This document shows, piece after piece, positions 1 through 8,563 of a DNA stretch of 64,000 nucleotides; the stretch's first letter is position 1, and the number at the start of each line of letters is the position of its first letter. Position numbers and translations under genes: made by a program. Origin of the DNA: Clostridium_AW malenominatum (GTDB taxonomy: Bacteria; Bacillota; Clostridia; Clostridiales; Clostridiaceae); the NCBI RefSeq assembly GCF_039521365.1, contig NZ_BAAACF010000003.1, positions 124,001 through 188,000 of the forward strand, given 5' to 3'. The notes below the pieces were generated by a model that worked only from the letters and a program-made list of their open reading frames with translations, ran no database searches and was not told the origin of the DNA.

Positions 1-1077
1 TCCTTCACTTAATAATCTATCTTCTGCAATTTTTTTGTAATCATCATGAATAAACTTCATAGAATCATTACTAATCAGTTCTTCTTCACTATCATATTCA
101 AGTAATTTAATTATAGCTTGATTAGCATATTCTATTTTTCCATCTTTTCTTATTACAGTGGGATCTGGTAAAAAATCTACAAGCATCTTGTATTTATTTA
201 AATTACCTTGAAGTTCTTTTTTTGCAATTTCTAATTCATTGTTTATTTCTTCTAATTTTTCTGCTTTATATTTCAATTCATAGAAAAGTGCATTAAAAGG
301 CTCCCTTAATGACGATTTTATAACTGCGCAATACAAACAGTAAAAAGATACTATCCTCAATATATGAGCAATGGTATCATAAAATCCCTTGGTTGATATA
401 AATGCAAAAATCAATTGAGATACTATCTTGCTAGTTATTGCTAACATAATTAAGCTCATATTATATTTGTTCTCTCTATCCTTTTTTCTATGCCTATAGG
501 CTATTCCCATAGAGATAATAAAGAAAATAACAGGAATAAGCTCACTTATTTTTTTAAGTAAACTTAATGTATCTTTATCAGTAGTAAATTTTGATATAAT
601 GTCTATTTTAAAAATCAATAAAAGAATTATGGAAGTAATAAACATGTAAATATGAAATACTTTATAATAATTTATCTTTTTGTGGAAATATCTATTAGAA
701 ATTAACAGAGAAATTGATTCCATATATCTAGCAGCGATGCATAACTGCAATGATGTATATTTTAAATGAAATGGAAATAAATTAATACCTTCATATATAA
801 GAGCATGAGCAAAATCTAATGTTCCTACAAAGGCATAGGCTACCCCTAAGTAAATAAAATAATTATTATTAGATATCTGTAACGTATTTTTCACTGTAAT
901 CAATATTGCATATCCAGTTATAATGGTAATTGTTTCTGTAAGAAAATGAAATAATGGTTGATTTTTAGAACTTAGATATAAAATAGATAAAAAAATAAAC
1001 ATCAAAACAATTTTTTTAGCTTGAACTAAAAATTTTAAATTTTTAAAAGAGCTTAAGTTATGCTTAGCTACTTCCAT
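1..1077 (-). CDS. MASE3-PAS membrane sensor protein (3' end cut by window edge)
   Basis: The reading frame opens at an ATG (1077) preceded by AAGGGGG and stays open for 359 codons to the window edge. The first ~250 residues are hydrophobic, with about seven membrane spans. They contain the MASE3 signature region, with FAHALIYEGI and later AARYMESISLLIS. A charged helix of coiled-coil type (KYKAEKLEEINNELEIAKK) follows. A PAS domain then begins (VDFLPDPTVIRKDGKIEYAN). MASE3-PAS proteins usually continue into a histidine kinase or a GGDEF output domain, which lies outside the window, so the output activity cannot be told. Family knowledge: MASE3 is an integral-membrane sensory domain with unknown ligand. 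The domain call is strong; the enzyme class is open. Confidence 0.85.
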   Translation of the reverse strand, partial: MEVAKHNLSSFKNLKFLVQAKKIVLMFIFLSILYLSSKNQPLFHFLTETITIITGYAILITVKNTLQISNNNYFIYLGVAYAFVGTLDFAHALIYEGINLFPFHLKYTSLQLCIAARYMESISLLISNRYFHKKINYYKVFHIYMFITSIILLLIFKIDIISKFTTDKDTLSLLKKISELIPVIFFIISMGIAYRHRKKDRENKYNMSLIMLAITSKIVSQLIFAFISTKGFYDTIAHILRIVSFYCLYCAVIKSSLREPFNALFYELKYKAEKLEEINNELEIAKKELQGNLNKYKMLVDFLPDPTVIRKDGKIEYANQAIIKLLEYDSEEELISNDSMKFIHDDYKKIAEDRLLSEG

Positions 1078-1215
1078 TATAATCCCCCTTGTATAATACT
1101 TTATAAAAAAATTCTCCCTAATATAATTTACCATAATACAAATTGCATTGTAATTAGGTTTTATTATCATTTTTATTCATTTTTCTTACAATTCAACTAC
1201 AAATCTTCTTAGAAA

Positions 1216-1248
1216 AACAAAAATTACCCAATTATTGGGTAATTTTTA
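1216..1248 (-). terminator. Rho-independent terminator of the lectin gene
   Basis: A 12-bp stem (1220-1231 with 1235-1246, loop TTA) of the form AAAATTACCCAA/TTGGGTAATTTT is followed on the minus strand by a run of T. It lies 35 bases past the stop of the PLL-like lectin gene. Confidence 0.75.
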
Positions 1249-1281
1249 GTAAAATTTTATTTCTATTTAAATAAAAGGATA

Positions 1282-2124
1282 CTATCCTCTAAAAAATCTG
1301 TGTAATATAGAGTTATTCCTTCCTTGAGCAAAAACATCAATTCTCTCTGGTCCCCAAGAGGCAGAAGATGGAGCTGAAGTTAAATTTCCACCAAGATTCA
1401 TCCAATTGGTCCAATTACGTCCATTCCACTGTCTATGCATTAAATTATTGAAAGTTCCTCTAGCAAAAACATCAATTTGATTTGCTCTTCTTGATGAAGC
1501 TCCTGGTGCTGAAGTTAAACTTCCACCAAGGTTTTCCCAGTTGCTCCATCTACGTCCATCCCACCATATGTGGAATAAATTATTATTTCTTCCTCTTGAA
1601 AAAACATCAATTCTATTTGGTCCCCAGGATACTGCTGCTGGTGCTGAAGTTAAATTTCCACCAAGACTTTCCCAGTCGCTCCAACGGGATCCATCCCACC
1701 ATTTGTGCCATAAAGCATTATCCGTTCCTCTTACAAAGCAATCTAATCTATTGCTTGCCCAAGAGCAAATAGTTGGCGAGGAAGTAAGAACTCCACCAAG
1801 ACTTTCCCACTCACTCCACCTACGTCCATCCCACCATTTATGCCACATAGCATTATCTGTGCCCCTTCCTACTACGTCAATTCTATTTGGCCCCCAGGAT
1901 ACTGCCGCTGGTGCTGAGGTTAAGGTTCCACCAAGGTCCTCCCAATTATTCCATCTGCGACCATCCCACCAATTGTGTATCAGTTCATTTCTGCTTCCTC
2001 TTCCAAATATGTCTAATCTATTAGGTCCCCAGGAAGATACTCCTATAGCTGAGGTGCTTCTTCCCGGGATGGTTTGCCAAGGTGACCATCTTCTAAGTTG
2101 TTGTGGGTCAAAAAAATATTCCAT
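1282..2124 (-). CDS. PLL-like / DUF346-repeat beta-propeller lectin
   Basis: This 280-residue protein is an 11-residue leader (MEYFFDPQQLR) followed by six consecutive repeats of 45 residues (the last one 44). Each runs roughly W-x2-W-x2-LGG-x-LTSAP, then SWGPNRIDVF-x-RG, then a WWDGR end. This is the pattern of the PLL-like propeller (DUF346) family, related to Photorhabdus lectins in which each blade boundary binds a sugar. There is no signal peptide or membrane segment, so it is cytosolic or released by lysis or an unusual route. The start ATG has a good AGGAGG site. Base composition is visibly richer in G and C than that of the neighbours, partly because of the many W, G and R codons. The gene stands alone between the MASE3 sensor and a divergent dehydrogenase. 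Sugar binding is inferred from the family; ligand and role are unknown. Confidence 0.82.
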   Translation of the reverse strand: MEYFFDPQQLRRWSPWQTIPGRSTSAIGVSSWGPNRLDIFGRGSRNELIHNWWDGRRWNNWEDLGGTLTSAPAAVSWGPNRIDVVGRGTDNAMWHKWWDGRRWSEWESLGGVLTSSPTICSWASNRLDCFVRGTDNALWHKWWDGSRWSDWESLGGNLTSAPAAVSWGPNRIDVFSRGRNNNLFHIWWDGRRWSNWENLGGSLTSAPGASSRRANQIDVFARGTFNNLMHRQWNGRNWTNWMNLGGNLTSAPSSASWGPERIDVFAQGRNNSILHRFFRG

Positions 2125-2266
2125 ATTTATCCTCCTACTCTTACTAATTCCATAATATTCATAAAAAGAAAATATGTTACGTCTCCTATTTATGTTTATG
2201 GTATTTTTTTTAACAAAATACTAATAATAAGGTCTGAAAGCAATTTTTATGGAAAGGGTGAAGTTT

Positions 2267-3148
2267 ATGAGTAAAGAATTAGATTTTATAAATAGTTTCT
2301 CAAAGAAGTTTCCTCCTCAGCATCAAACAAAACACCCAGGGATGGAGTACCAAATGAATCCAAAACCCATATTCCAAAACCCTAATTATAAACCTTCTGA
2401 AAAATTAAAGAATAAAGTAGCTTTAATTACAGGGGGTGATAGTGGAATCGGAAGAGCTGTGGCACTAGCTTATGCCTTGGAAGGAGCAAAAATTTCAATT
2501 GTATATTACGACGAGCATGAAGACGCTAAAGAAATTCAGAAGGCTATTGAAACTGCTGGAGGAGAGTGCTTGTTAATACCAGGTGATATAACAAATTCTA
2601 GTTTCTGTACTGATGCCATAAATAATACAGTAAACAAGTTTGGTGGTTTAGATATATTAGTTAACAATGCTGCCGTTCAATATGTTCAAACAGATATATC
2701 AAATATAACTGATGAACAATTAGAAAAAACCTTTAAAACCAATATATTTAGCATGTTTTACTTAGTAAGAGCAGCTTTACCTCACTTAAAGCAGGGCAGT
2801 TCTGTAATCAACACTGCATCTATCACCGCTTACAGAGGACATGAACAGCTATTAGATTATTCTTCCACAAAGGGAGCTGTGGTAACTTTCACTAGATCCA
2901 TGGCTATTTCATTAGCTCCAAAAGGCATCAGAGTGAACGCTGTTGCTCCAGGACCTATTTGGACACCACTGATTCCTTCTTCTTTCAATGAAACTGATGT
3001 GGCTTCCTTTGGTAGCAACACAAAGCTAGGAAGAGCAGGGCAACCTGTAGAACTTGCAGGCTCCTATGTCTTCCTAGCCTCAGAAGATGCTTCCTTTATA
3101 ACAGGAGAAATAATTCATGTTAATGGTGGAGAAATAGTTAATGCGTAA
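2267..3148 (+). CDS. Short-chain dehydrogenase/reductase (general-stress type, YhdG/YhxC-like)
   Basis: NAD(P)-dependent oxidoreductase of the classical SDR family. A ~40-residue N-terminal extension (FPPQHQTKHPGMEYQMNPKP) is typical of the longer Gram-positive stress SDRs. Then come the Rossmann motif TGGDSGIGRA, the structural NNAA motif, a catalytic serine in NTASITAYRG and the YSSTK active site, ending with ITGEIIHVNGGE. An upstream in-frame ATG exists at 2249, but GGAAAGGGTG lies just before the ATG at 2267, which I therefore chose (293 residues). The gene is transcribed divergently from the lectin and converges on the YoaK-like gene. The substrate cannot be told from sequence; sugar alcohols or aldehydes are usual in the family. 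Confidence 0.88.
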   Translation: MSKELDFINSFSKKFPPQHQTKHPGMEYQMNPKPIFQNPNYKPSEKLKNKVALITGGDSGIGRAVALAYALEGAKISIVYYDEHEDAKEIQKAIETAGGECLLIPGDITNSSFCTDAINNTVNKFGGLDILVNNAAVQYVQTDISNITDEQLEKTFKTNIFSMFYLVRAALPHLKQGSSVINTASITAYRGHEQLLDYSSTKGAVVTFTRSMAISLAPKGIRVNAVAPGPIWTPLIPSSFNETDVASFGSNTKLGRAGQPVELAGSYVFLASEDASFITGEIIHVNGGEIVNA

Positions 3149-3175
3149 TGCAGATGCATTACGCATTAACTATTT
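3132..3175. terminator. Bidirectional terminator overlapping the SDR stop codon
   Basis: A perfect 20-bp inverted repeat (3132-3151 with 3156-3175) with a 4-base loop AGAT. It includes the last codons of the SDR gene and lies just before the end of the convergent YoaK-like gene, so it can serve both transcripts. Confidence 0.75.
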
Positions 3176-3182
3176 TAGATTT

Positions 3183-3911
3183 TTAGTTATGGTGGAGATT
3201 CCCATTAGGGAATTTCTCCATTACAAACTCTTCTTCATCATATTTTATTTCATCTTCTAATAAGGGTATATCTACAGTGATTTTCTGAATAATGCCAGTT
3301 AAAATAATTATAATAGCTGGAATTATAAGTACCAGTAATCTATCTACATGATGGTGTGTTGTGGATTTTCCTATGAACTTAAATCCGATAAACGCACCCA
3401 TCGGAAATGCTATCCACCTAAGTAACCAAAATATAATGCCATTCCAGTCGCCGGAAGATAAATATACTCCAATATCAGTAGCTGGACCAGTTAAGTGAGT
3501 AGTACGATTAATTGGTGTCAAGCTTGTGGCTGCATTTTGTCCTCCCATTGCCATAGGTATTGCTATCTCTACAAAGTACATATCACCTTCATATATACAA
3601 AGGGCTGCAATTATTAAAAGCATTCCTGAAAAAGTCAGCCCACCTATGAGTCCCCATTTTCTAGTAATCTTAGCTGATATAGTTGCACCAATAATAAATA
3701 TTACTACTATAATTATTACAAATGAGAATTCTCTTATATCTCCTCTGGCTATACTCTCACCAAGTTCAGCAGCACGACCCGTCATAAATGAAACTCTTTC
3801 ATTCAGAAAAAGTTCTAAGCCCGCTGTATCAATCCATCCTGCCATCATAACTAGTATGAATCCTACTATATTAACTGGAGTCAATATCTTAATCGTCGAG
3901 TTATCCTTCAC
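3183..3911 (-). CDS. YoaK-family (DUF1275) membrane protein
   Basis: Integral membrane protein with about six hydrophobic segments. The DUF1275/YoaK signature near the N-terminus reads AGWIDTAGLELFLNERVSFM followed by TGRAAELG. The family is widespread and of unknown transport or membrane function. I chose the GTG at 3911 because GAAAGGGG lies at proper distance. A longer reading from TTG at 3986 would overlap the end of the TetR gene by 34 bases and is possible. It lies directly downstream of the TetR regulator on the same strand, so the two probably form an operon whose repressor controls this membrane protein. The C-terminus is acidic and cytosolic (EDEIKYDEEEF). Confidence 0.78.
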   Translation of the reverse strand: MKDNSTIKILTPVNIVGFILVMMAGWIDTAGLELFLNERVSFMTGRAAELGESIARGDIREFSFVIIIVVIFIIGATISAKITRKWGLIGGLTFSGMLLIIAALCIYEGDMYFVEIAIPMAMGGQNAATSLTPINRTTHLTGPATDIGVYLSSGDWNGIIFWLLRWIAFPMGAFIGFKFIGKSTTHHHVDRLLVLIIPAIIIILTGIIQKITVDIPLLEDEIKYDEEEFVMEKFPNGNLHHN

Positions 3912-3952
3912 TACTACTTCCCCTTTCAAATTTAGGAAATATTTTACCACTT

Positions 3953-4534
3953 CTAATTTCTGATTCCTCTCCAATAAATTTCCCAAATACCTTTATAATT
4001 TGATAGCAAGTCTTCTTCATTATATATAGCTACACTAGATAGCATTCCGTGTATCGCTGAGAAAAAAGCTAGTACTACAGAATCTACAGGAGCGCTTTTT
4101 ATTATGCCATCTTTCATACCCTTTAAAATAATATTTTTTATTATATAAAATCTTTGATTAGTAAGGTAATTAATTTTATCCATAAGCTCTACTTCAAAGC
4201 CTTCTGGCGGAAGTAAAAATACTCTTTTCCAAAAATAAATCTTATCTGAGGAGTCATAATAATCTAAAATAATAGAAAAACTTTTTTCTAAAGCCTTTTC
4301 TACTATCTCTTCATTATCAGATAACTTTTGTATTTCTCCGTTCATCTTAAAAAAATACTCCTCTATTTCCCTTTCTATCACACTATGTAATAGGTCGTCT
4401 TTGCTTTTAAAATGAGCGTATATAGAAGCCTTTTTGATACCAACTTCCTTTGCTACCTCACTTAAAGAGAATTCTGGGCCCTTTTTAGCAAAAATCTGAA
4501 ATGCCGATTTCATTAATTTTTCCTTAGTATGCAT
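3953..4534 (-). CDS. TetR/AcrR-family transcriptional repressor
   Basis: 193 residues, usual length for the family. The N-terminal helix-turn-helix reads AFQIFAKKGPEFSLSEVAKEVGIKKASIYAHFKSK in outline (residues ~10-45), with the recognition helix KKASIYAHF. The rest is the variable ligand-binding/dimerisation domain. The start ATG has an AAAGGAGG site. A TetR-type palindrome sits 15 bases upstream of the start, suggesting autoregulation. The ligand is unknown. The co-oriented downstream YoaK-like membrane gene is the likely target. Confidence 0.9.
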   Translation of the reverse strand: MHTKEKLMKSAFQIFAKKGPEFSLSEVAKEVGIKKASIYAHFKSKDDLLHSVIEREIEEYFFKMNGEIQKLSDNEEIVEKALEKSFSIILDYYDSSDKIYFWKRVFLLPPEGFEVELMDKINYLTNQRFYIIKNIILKGMKDGIIKSAPVDSVVLAFFSAIHGMLSSVAIYNEEDLLSNYKGIWEIYWRGIRN

Positions 4535-4548
4535 AATAATCCTCCTTT

Positions 4549-4570
4549 AACTACCTAACGTTAGTAAGTT
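4549..4570. promoter_or_regulatory. Probable TetR operator
   Basis: A 22-bp imperfect palindrome (9 of 11 arm positions match), core CCTAACGTTAG, immediately upstream of the TetR gene's ribosome binding site and between divergent genes. Position and symmetry fit a TetR autoregulatory operator; binding is inferred. Confidence 0.6.
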
Positions 4571-4610
4571 TATATTTTTAGAGTAATACTTTTTGTACTT
4601 TCTTGTCAAG

Positions 4611-4634
4611 AAAAAATTGCGTCGCAATTTTTCA
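4611..4634. repeat. AAAATTGC/GCAATTTT hairpin
   Basis: Inverted repeat AAAAATTGC-N2-GCAATTTTT in the spacer between the divergent TetR and pgmB genes. The same arms recur at about 19758, 37332 and 37493. Here it is not at a gene end, so a simple terminator role is less obvious. Confidence 0.55.
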
Positions 4635-4683
4635 TAAATTTTGGTAATATAGTAGTGATTATTACTTATCATGGAGGATTCTT

Positions 4684-5331
4684 ATGAATAATATTAAAGC
4701 TTGCATATTTGACTTAGATGGAGTTGTGGTTGATACGGCAAAGTATCATTATTTAGCTTGGAGAAGATTATCAGAAGAATTGGGTTTTGTCTTTACAGAA
4801 GAACATAACGAAAGACTTAAAGGAATTAGCCGAATGGATTCTTTAAACATACTCTTGGAGGTAGGAGGAAAATCCTTTGATGAAGAAACTAAATTAGCTC
4901 TGGCTCAAAGGAAAAACAATTGGTATATAGAATACATAACCAAAATGAGGGAGGATGAAACTTTACCTGGAGTAAGAGAGTTTTTAAAGTATCTAAGAGA
5001 AAATAACATTAAAATTTCTCTAGGTTCCGTTAGTAAAAATTCCATGATTATTTTAAATTCAATAAAATTAATAGATTGTTTTGATGCCATAATAGATGGC
5101 AATAAAATAACAAATGCAAAGCCTGACCCTGAAGTGTTTTTAAAGGCAGCTGAAGCATTGAGTGTAAAGCCTCATGAATGCGTAGTTTTTGAAGATGCCA
5201 TAGCTGGTTTGAAAGCTGCAAAAATAGCAGGAATGAAATGCATAGGAGTAGGCTCTTCAGAAATACTACATGAAGCAGATAAGGTAATTCAAAATTTTGA
5301 GAATCTCGACATGTCAATATTAGATTTTTAG
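4684..5331 (+). CDS. pgmB: Beta-phosphoglucomutase (HAD superfamily)
   Basis: 215-residue HAD enzyme that interconverts beta-glucose 1-phosphate and glucose 6-phosphate. HAD motif I is FDLDGVVVDT (nucleophile and acid/base Asp). The cap domain carries YHYLAWRRLSEELG and RLKGISRMDSL, typical of PgmB. Motif II is the Ser in LGSVSKNS and motif III/IV is KPDPEVFLKAAE with FEDAIAGLKAA. The ATG follows TGGAGG. No maltose or trehalose phosphorylase is adjacent, so the source of beta-glucose 1-phosphate is elsewhere. A closely related HAD phosphatase specificity cannot be excluded, but the cap residues favour PgmB. Confidence 0.85.
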   Translation: MNNIKACIFDLDGVVVDTAKYHYLAWRRLSEELGFVFTEEHNERLKGISRMDSLNILLEVGGKSFDEETKLALAQRKNNWYIEYITKMREDETLPGVREFLKYLRENNIKISLGSVSKNSMIILNSIKLIDCFDAIIDGNKITNAKPDPEVFLKAAEALSVKPHECVVFEDAIAGLKAAKIAGMKCIGVGSSEILHEADKVIQNFENLDMSILDF

Positions 5332-5450
5332 TTTTCTAGTTTTTTAGTGTCTTAGTTGTGGTGGAAATCCCTTTTCAGGGATTTCCTTTTTTACAAAATT
5401 CCATAAGGAATTTTTATATTAACTAAAATACTAAAAAACTATTTAACTAA
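5325..5450. repeat. Nested palindromic intergenic repeat, copy A (terminator-like)
   Basis: Outer imperfect inverted arms built of TTAGTT-like units (5331-5357 and 5421-5450) enclose two perfect hairpins. These are GGAAATCCC/GGGATTTCC (5363-5386), followed by six T, and AAAATTCC/GGAATTTT (5395-5414). It spans the ends of convergent pgmB and the DtxR-family gene. Read on the minus strand, its core matches the copies at 37331-37512 and 44421-44510. Confidence 0.7.
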
Positions 5451-5918
5451 GGAAATAAAATAATCCTCTAGCTTCCTCTTAACCTCATCATTCTCCTTTA
5501 GAAAATCATTAAGCACCTTTATTCTTAGAAGAGCATCTCTAGTTAAATTATGTTCCATCAATTCTATATTTATTAATAGTTCTTTTTCAACTCCAATATT
5601 TTTTAAAAACTCTTCTATTATTTCATGTCTTTCTAGTAAAAACTTTCCTACCTCTTCCCCCTTTTCTGTCAAACAAATGCTTCCATACCTTACATAGTCT
5701 ATATACCCTAGTTTGGTCAACTTTTGCACCATTTTTGTTGCTGAGGGAGGTTGAACGTTTAAAGCTTCAGATATGGAGCTTATACTAATAACTCCTTCTT
5801 GAGAATAAATTCTATATATCATTTCTAAATAATCTTCCATGCTATGAGTTAAATTTTTCTTTTCTTTTTCAATTATTTCATATCCTCTTACAGTGTGAAA
5901 ATTTTTATTATCCCCCAC
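5439..5918 (-). CDS. DtxR/MntR-family metal-dependent regulator
   Basis: Iron- or manganese-responsive repressor. The N-terminal winged helix reads SMEDYLEMIYRIYSQEGVIS with recognition region QPPSATKMVQKLTKLGYI. The metal-binding/dimerisation domain includes RHEIIEEFLKNIGV and ELMEHNLTRDALLRI. The SH3-like third domain is absent, as in short MntR-type members. The GTG at 5918 has AAAAGGGGTG at good spacing, whereas the upstream ATG at 5942 lacks one, so I take the GTG (159 residues). It is divergent from feoAB, which makes it the likely regulator of ferrous iron uptake. Whether it senses Fe or Mn is not visible. Confidence 0.85.
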   Translation of the reverse strand: MGDNKNFHTVRGYEIIEKEKKNLTHSMEDYLEMIYRIYSQEGVISISSISEALNVQPPSATKMVQKLTKLGYIDYVRYGSICLTEKGEEVGKFLLERHEIIEEFLKNIGVEKELLINIELMEHNLTRDALLRIKVLNDFLKENDEVKRKLEDYFISLVK

Positions 5919-6027
5919 TATATCACCCCTTTTATTAAACAATTTTTATAAATTATATGTGTAACAAAAGTGATTAATTAATAATATATTATGAATATGA
6001 AATAAAATCTTTCACGCAACTAACTTT

Positions 6028-6044
6028 GGTGGTCTGGTACCACC
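6028..6044 (+). promoter_or_regulatory. Hairpin in the feoA leader
   Basis: GGTGGT-CTGGT-ACCACC, a 6-bp GC-rich stem just upstream of the feoA ribosome binding site. It could be a 5' UTR structure or part of an operator for the divergent DtxR-type regulator. It does not match the canonical DtxR box. Confidence 0.3.
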
Positions 6045-6074
6045 CGAAATATGTATTTTTATGGAGGAAAAAAT

Positions 6075-6317
6075 ATGGAACAAAATATAATTCCACTTAA
6101 TCATGTTCCTATAGGAAGTTTTGCTAGAGTTACAAACTTAACTTCTGATGGAAATATAAAAAGACGAATGCTTGATTTAGGATTAATAATTGGAACTAAA
6201 ATAGAGTCCTTAAGACAAAGTCCTTCTGGTGACCCTATAGCCTATGAAATTAGAGGGACTGTTATTGCACTTCGTTCAGAGGATGCATCAAAAATATTAG
6301 TTGAAGTCGTAAAGTAA
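6075..6317 (+). CDS. feoA: Ferrous iron transport protein A
   Basis: 80-residue SH3-like cytosolic protein that partners FeoB. Family features are LNHVPIGSFARVTNL, the MLDLGLIIGTKIE segment and the C-terminal GTVIALRSEDASKILVEVV. A longer reading from 6051 is possible, but GGAGG at 6062-6066 fits the ATG at 6075. It ends 16 bases before feoB, so both are one transcript. Confidence 0.93.
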   Translation: MEQNIIPLNHVPIGSFARVTNLTSDGNIKRRMLDLGLIIGTKIESLRQSPSGDPIAYEIRGTVIALRSEDASKILVEVVK

Positions 6318-6333
6318 TCTCAGGAGGTTTAGA

Positions 6334-8445
6334 ATGGGACTTACAAGCCAATCAACAGGTATATTTTTAATTAAAGAAATGCTAGATATTAAGATTAACC
6401 CAGAAAAGGATATAGTAATAGCACTTGCCGGTAATCCAAATACCGGCAAAAGTACGCTATTCAATAGTCTAACTGGTATGAGACAACATACTGGAAACTG
6501 GACAGGAAAAACTGTAACCACAGCACATGGTAACTATGAGTACAAGGATAAAAACTTTATTTTAGTAGACTTACCTGGAACTTATTCACTCTTGTCTAGT
6601 TCAGTAGAGGAGGAAGTTGCCAGAGATTTTATTTGCTTTGGTAATCCTCACGCTACAATAGTCATAACTGATGCAACTTCCCTTGAGAGAAATTTAAATC
6701 TAGTATTACAAATACTAGAAATGACAGACAACGTAGTAGTTTGCGTTAATTTACTTGATGAAGCAGAAAGAAAAAAAATAAAAATAAACTTAGATGAATT
6801 ATCTAAAATTCTCGGGGTGCCTGTTATAGGAACTAGTGCCCGTAGTGGTGAGGGATTAGATGATTTAATGGAGGCTGTATATAATGTAGCCACAAATATG
6901 ACATGTACTAATCCTCTAAAGATAAGATATAATTCAGCTATTGAAGATATGATTGAAGATATTGAGCCCTCATTAAACAATATATGTGAAGGTAAACTAG
7001 ATAGTAGGTGGCTTGGAGTAAAATTAATAGATGGTGAAGATTCAATTTTAAAATCTATAGATACCTATTTAAACTATAGTATATCTGAAGACAAAAATTT
7101 GATAGATATAATAAACAGAAGTGAAAATTTAAGATATGAAATAGCCTCTAGCATAGTAAAACAAAGCGAGGAAATTGCAAAACAAGTTGTAACCTTTGAA
7201 AAGACTGATTATAATCATATAGATAGAAAAATAGATAGTGTATTAACCTCTAAACTCTTTGGAATACCTTTAATGATTTTGATGTTAGGTATAATTTTCT
7301 GGATTACCATAGAGGGTGCTAATTATCCTTCTCAAATGCTTTCTAATATGTTTTTTGCTATTGAAAATAAATTAACTGAATTATTTATTTCTAATGGTTG
7401 GCCTCAAGGACTACACGATGTTCTTATTCTTGGAGTATATAGAACTTTAGGCTGGGTGATATCGGTGATGCTTCCCCCCATGGCTATATTTTTTCCACTG
7501 TTTACTCTTCTTGAAGATTTAGGATATTTGCCTAGGGTAGCTTTTAACTTAGATAACTTCTTTAAAAAAGCTTGTGCCCATGGTAAGCAAGCCCTAACCA
7601 TGTGTATGGGATTCGGGTGCAATGCTGCTGGTGTAATTGGATGTAGAATTATAGATTCACCTAGAGAGAGATTAATAGCTATTATCACCAACTTTTTTGT
7701 ACCTTGTAATGGACGTTTTCCTACTCTCATTGCAATAACTACAATTTTTATTGCTGGAGCTTCTAATAGTCCATATCAATCTTTAATTGGGACTTTAACT
7801 ATAACAGGAGTAATAGTGCTTGGAGTTATGGTTACACTTTTAATGTCTAAGTTTTTGTCAAAAACCATTCTTAAGGGTGTACCTTCTTCCTTTGCTTTAG
7901 AACTTCCCCCATATAGAAAACCACAAGTTGGAAAAATATTAGTTAGATCCATTTTCGACAGAACTATATTTGTTCTTGGTAGAGCTGTAGCTATAGCTGC
8001 CCCTGCTGGCCTGGTAATATGGATTATGGCTAATATTACCGTTGGTAACTTAACATTACTAGACCATGGAGCTAATTTTCTTGAGCCTCTGGCTTATGCT
8101 ATAGGCATGGATGGTTATATTCTTATGGCATTTATTTTAGGGTTTCCAGCCAATGAAATAGTTATGCCTATTATTATAATGAGTTATATGTCAACTGGGG
8201 CAATGATTGAACTGGATAATCTTAATGCTTTAAGAGATCTATTAATAGCTAACGGTTGGACATGGCTTACTGCTATAAATGTAATGCTCTTTTGTTTGAT
8301 GCATTTCCCTTGCGGCACTACTCTTTTAACTATAAAAAAGGAAACCAAAAGCTGGAAGTGGACATCAGTAGCTTTTCTACTGCCCACCATCTTAGGACTT
8401 TTAGTTTGCTTTACTGTGACAAGTGTTGTTAGATTAGTTCTTTAG
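6334..8445 (+). CDS. feoB: Ferrous iron transporter B
   Basis: 703-residue G-protein-coupled Fe(II) membrane transporter. G-domain motifs near the N-terminus are G1 GNPNTGKS, G3 DLPGTYSL, G4 NLLDE and a G5-like SARSGEG. They are followed by the guanine dissociation inhibitor helices and the membrane domain (residues ~300-700) with two gates. Gate motifs FGCNAAGVIG and FFVPCNGRFPTL are visible, plus LMHFPCGTTLLT near the end. The G4 motif reads NLLD, a common FeoB form. The start has AGGAGG. It ends in the palindromic repeat at 8441-8563. Confidence 0.96.
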   Translation: MGLTSQSTGIFLIKEMLDIKINPEKDIVIALAGNPNTGKSTLFNSLTGMRQHTGNWTGKTVTTAHGNYEYKDKNFILVDLPGTYSLLSSSVEEEVARDFICFGNPHATIVITDATSLERNLNLVLQILEMTDNVVVCVNLLDEAERKKIKINLDELSKILGVPVIGTSARSGEGLDDLMEAVYNVATNMTCTNPLKIRYNSAIEDMIEDIEPSLNNICEGKLDSRWLGVKLIDGEDSILKSIDTYLNYSISEDKNLIDIINRSENLRYEIASSIVKQSEEIAKQVVTFEKTDYNHIDRKIDSVLTSKLFGIPLMILMLGIIFWITIEGANYPSQMLSNMFFAIENKLTELFISNGWPQGLHDVLILGVYRTLGWVISVMLPPMAIFFPLFTLLEDLGYLPRVAFNLDNFFKKACAHGKQALTMCMGFGCNAAGVIGCRIIDSPRERLIAIITNFFVPCNGRFPTLIAITTIFIAGASNSPYQSLIGTLTITGVIVLGVMVTLLMSKFLSKTILKGVPSSFALELPPYRKPQVGKILVRSIFDRTIFVLGRAVAIAAPAGLVIWIMANITVGNLTLLDHGANFLEPLAYAIGMDGYILMAFILGFPANEIVMPIIIMSYMSTGAMIELDNLNALRDLLIANGWTWLTAINVMLFCLMHFPCGTTLLTIKKETKSWKWTSVAFLLPTILGLLVCFTVTSVVRLVL

Positions 8446-8563
8446 TTAATAGTTTTTTACTTCTTTAGTTAACGAAGAAATTCCTGCGGAATTTCTATAA
8501 TAAAAATTCCGCAGGAATTTTCTCTGCAACTAAACAACTAAAAATTTAACAATCTAACAACTA
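8441..8563. repeat. Nested palindromic intergenic repeat, copy B (terminator-like)
   Basis: A perfect 17-bp stem AAATTCCTGCGGAATTT (8478-8494) pairs with 8504-8520 across the loop CTATAATAA. It is flanked by outer TTAGTT/AACTAA-rich arms. It sits between convergent feoB and the PrsW-like gene and probably terminates both. The arms resemble copies A, F and G; the loop resembles copies C and H. Confidence 0.7.

Noticed and set aside
1282..2124. CRISPR-like or satellite repeat
   Set aside because: The ~135-bp spaced repeats are the coding repeats of a propeller protein, in frame and without spacers.
1541..2155. Plus-strand open frames opposite the lectin gene
   Set aside because: They are complements of the 45-residue repeats, have no ribosome site and give no recognisable protein.
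5439..6317. Classical DtxR box in the feoA/regulator spacer
   Set aside because: The hairpin at 6028-6044 does not match the canonical DtxR palindrome, and no other good match was seen.
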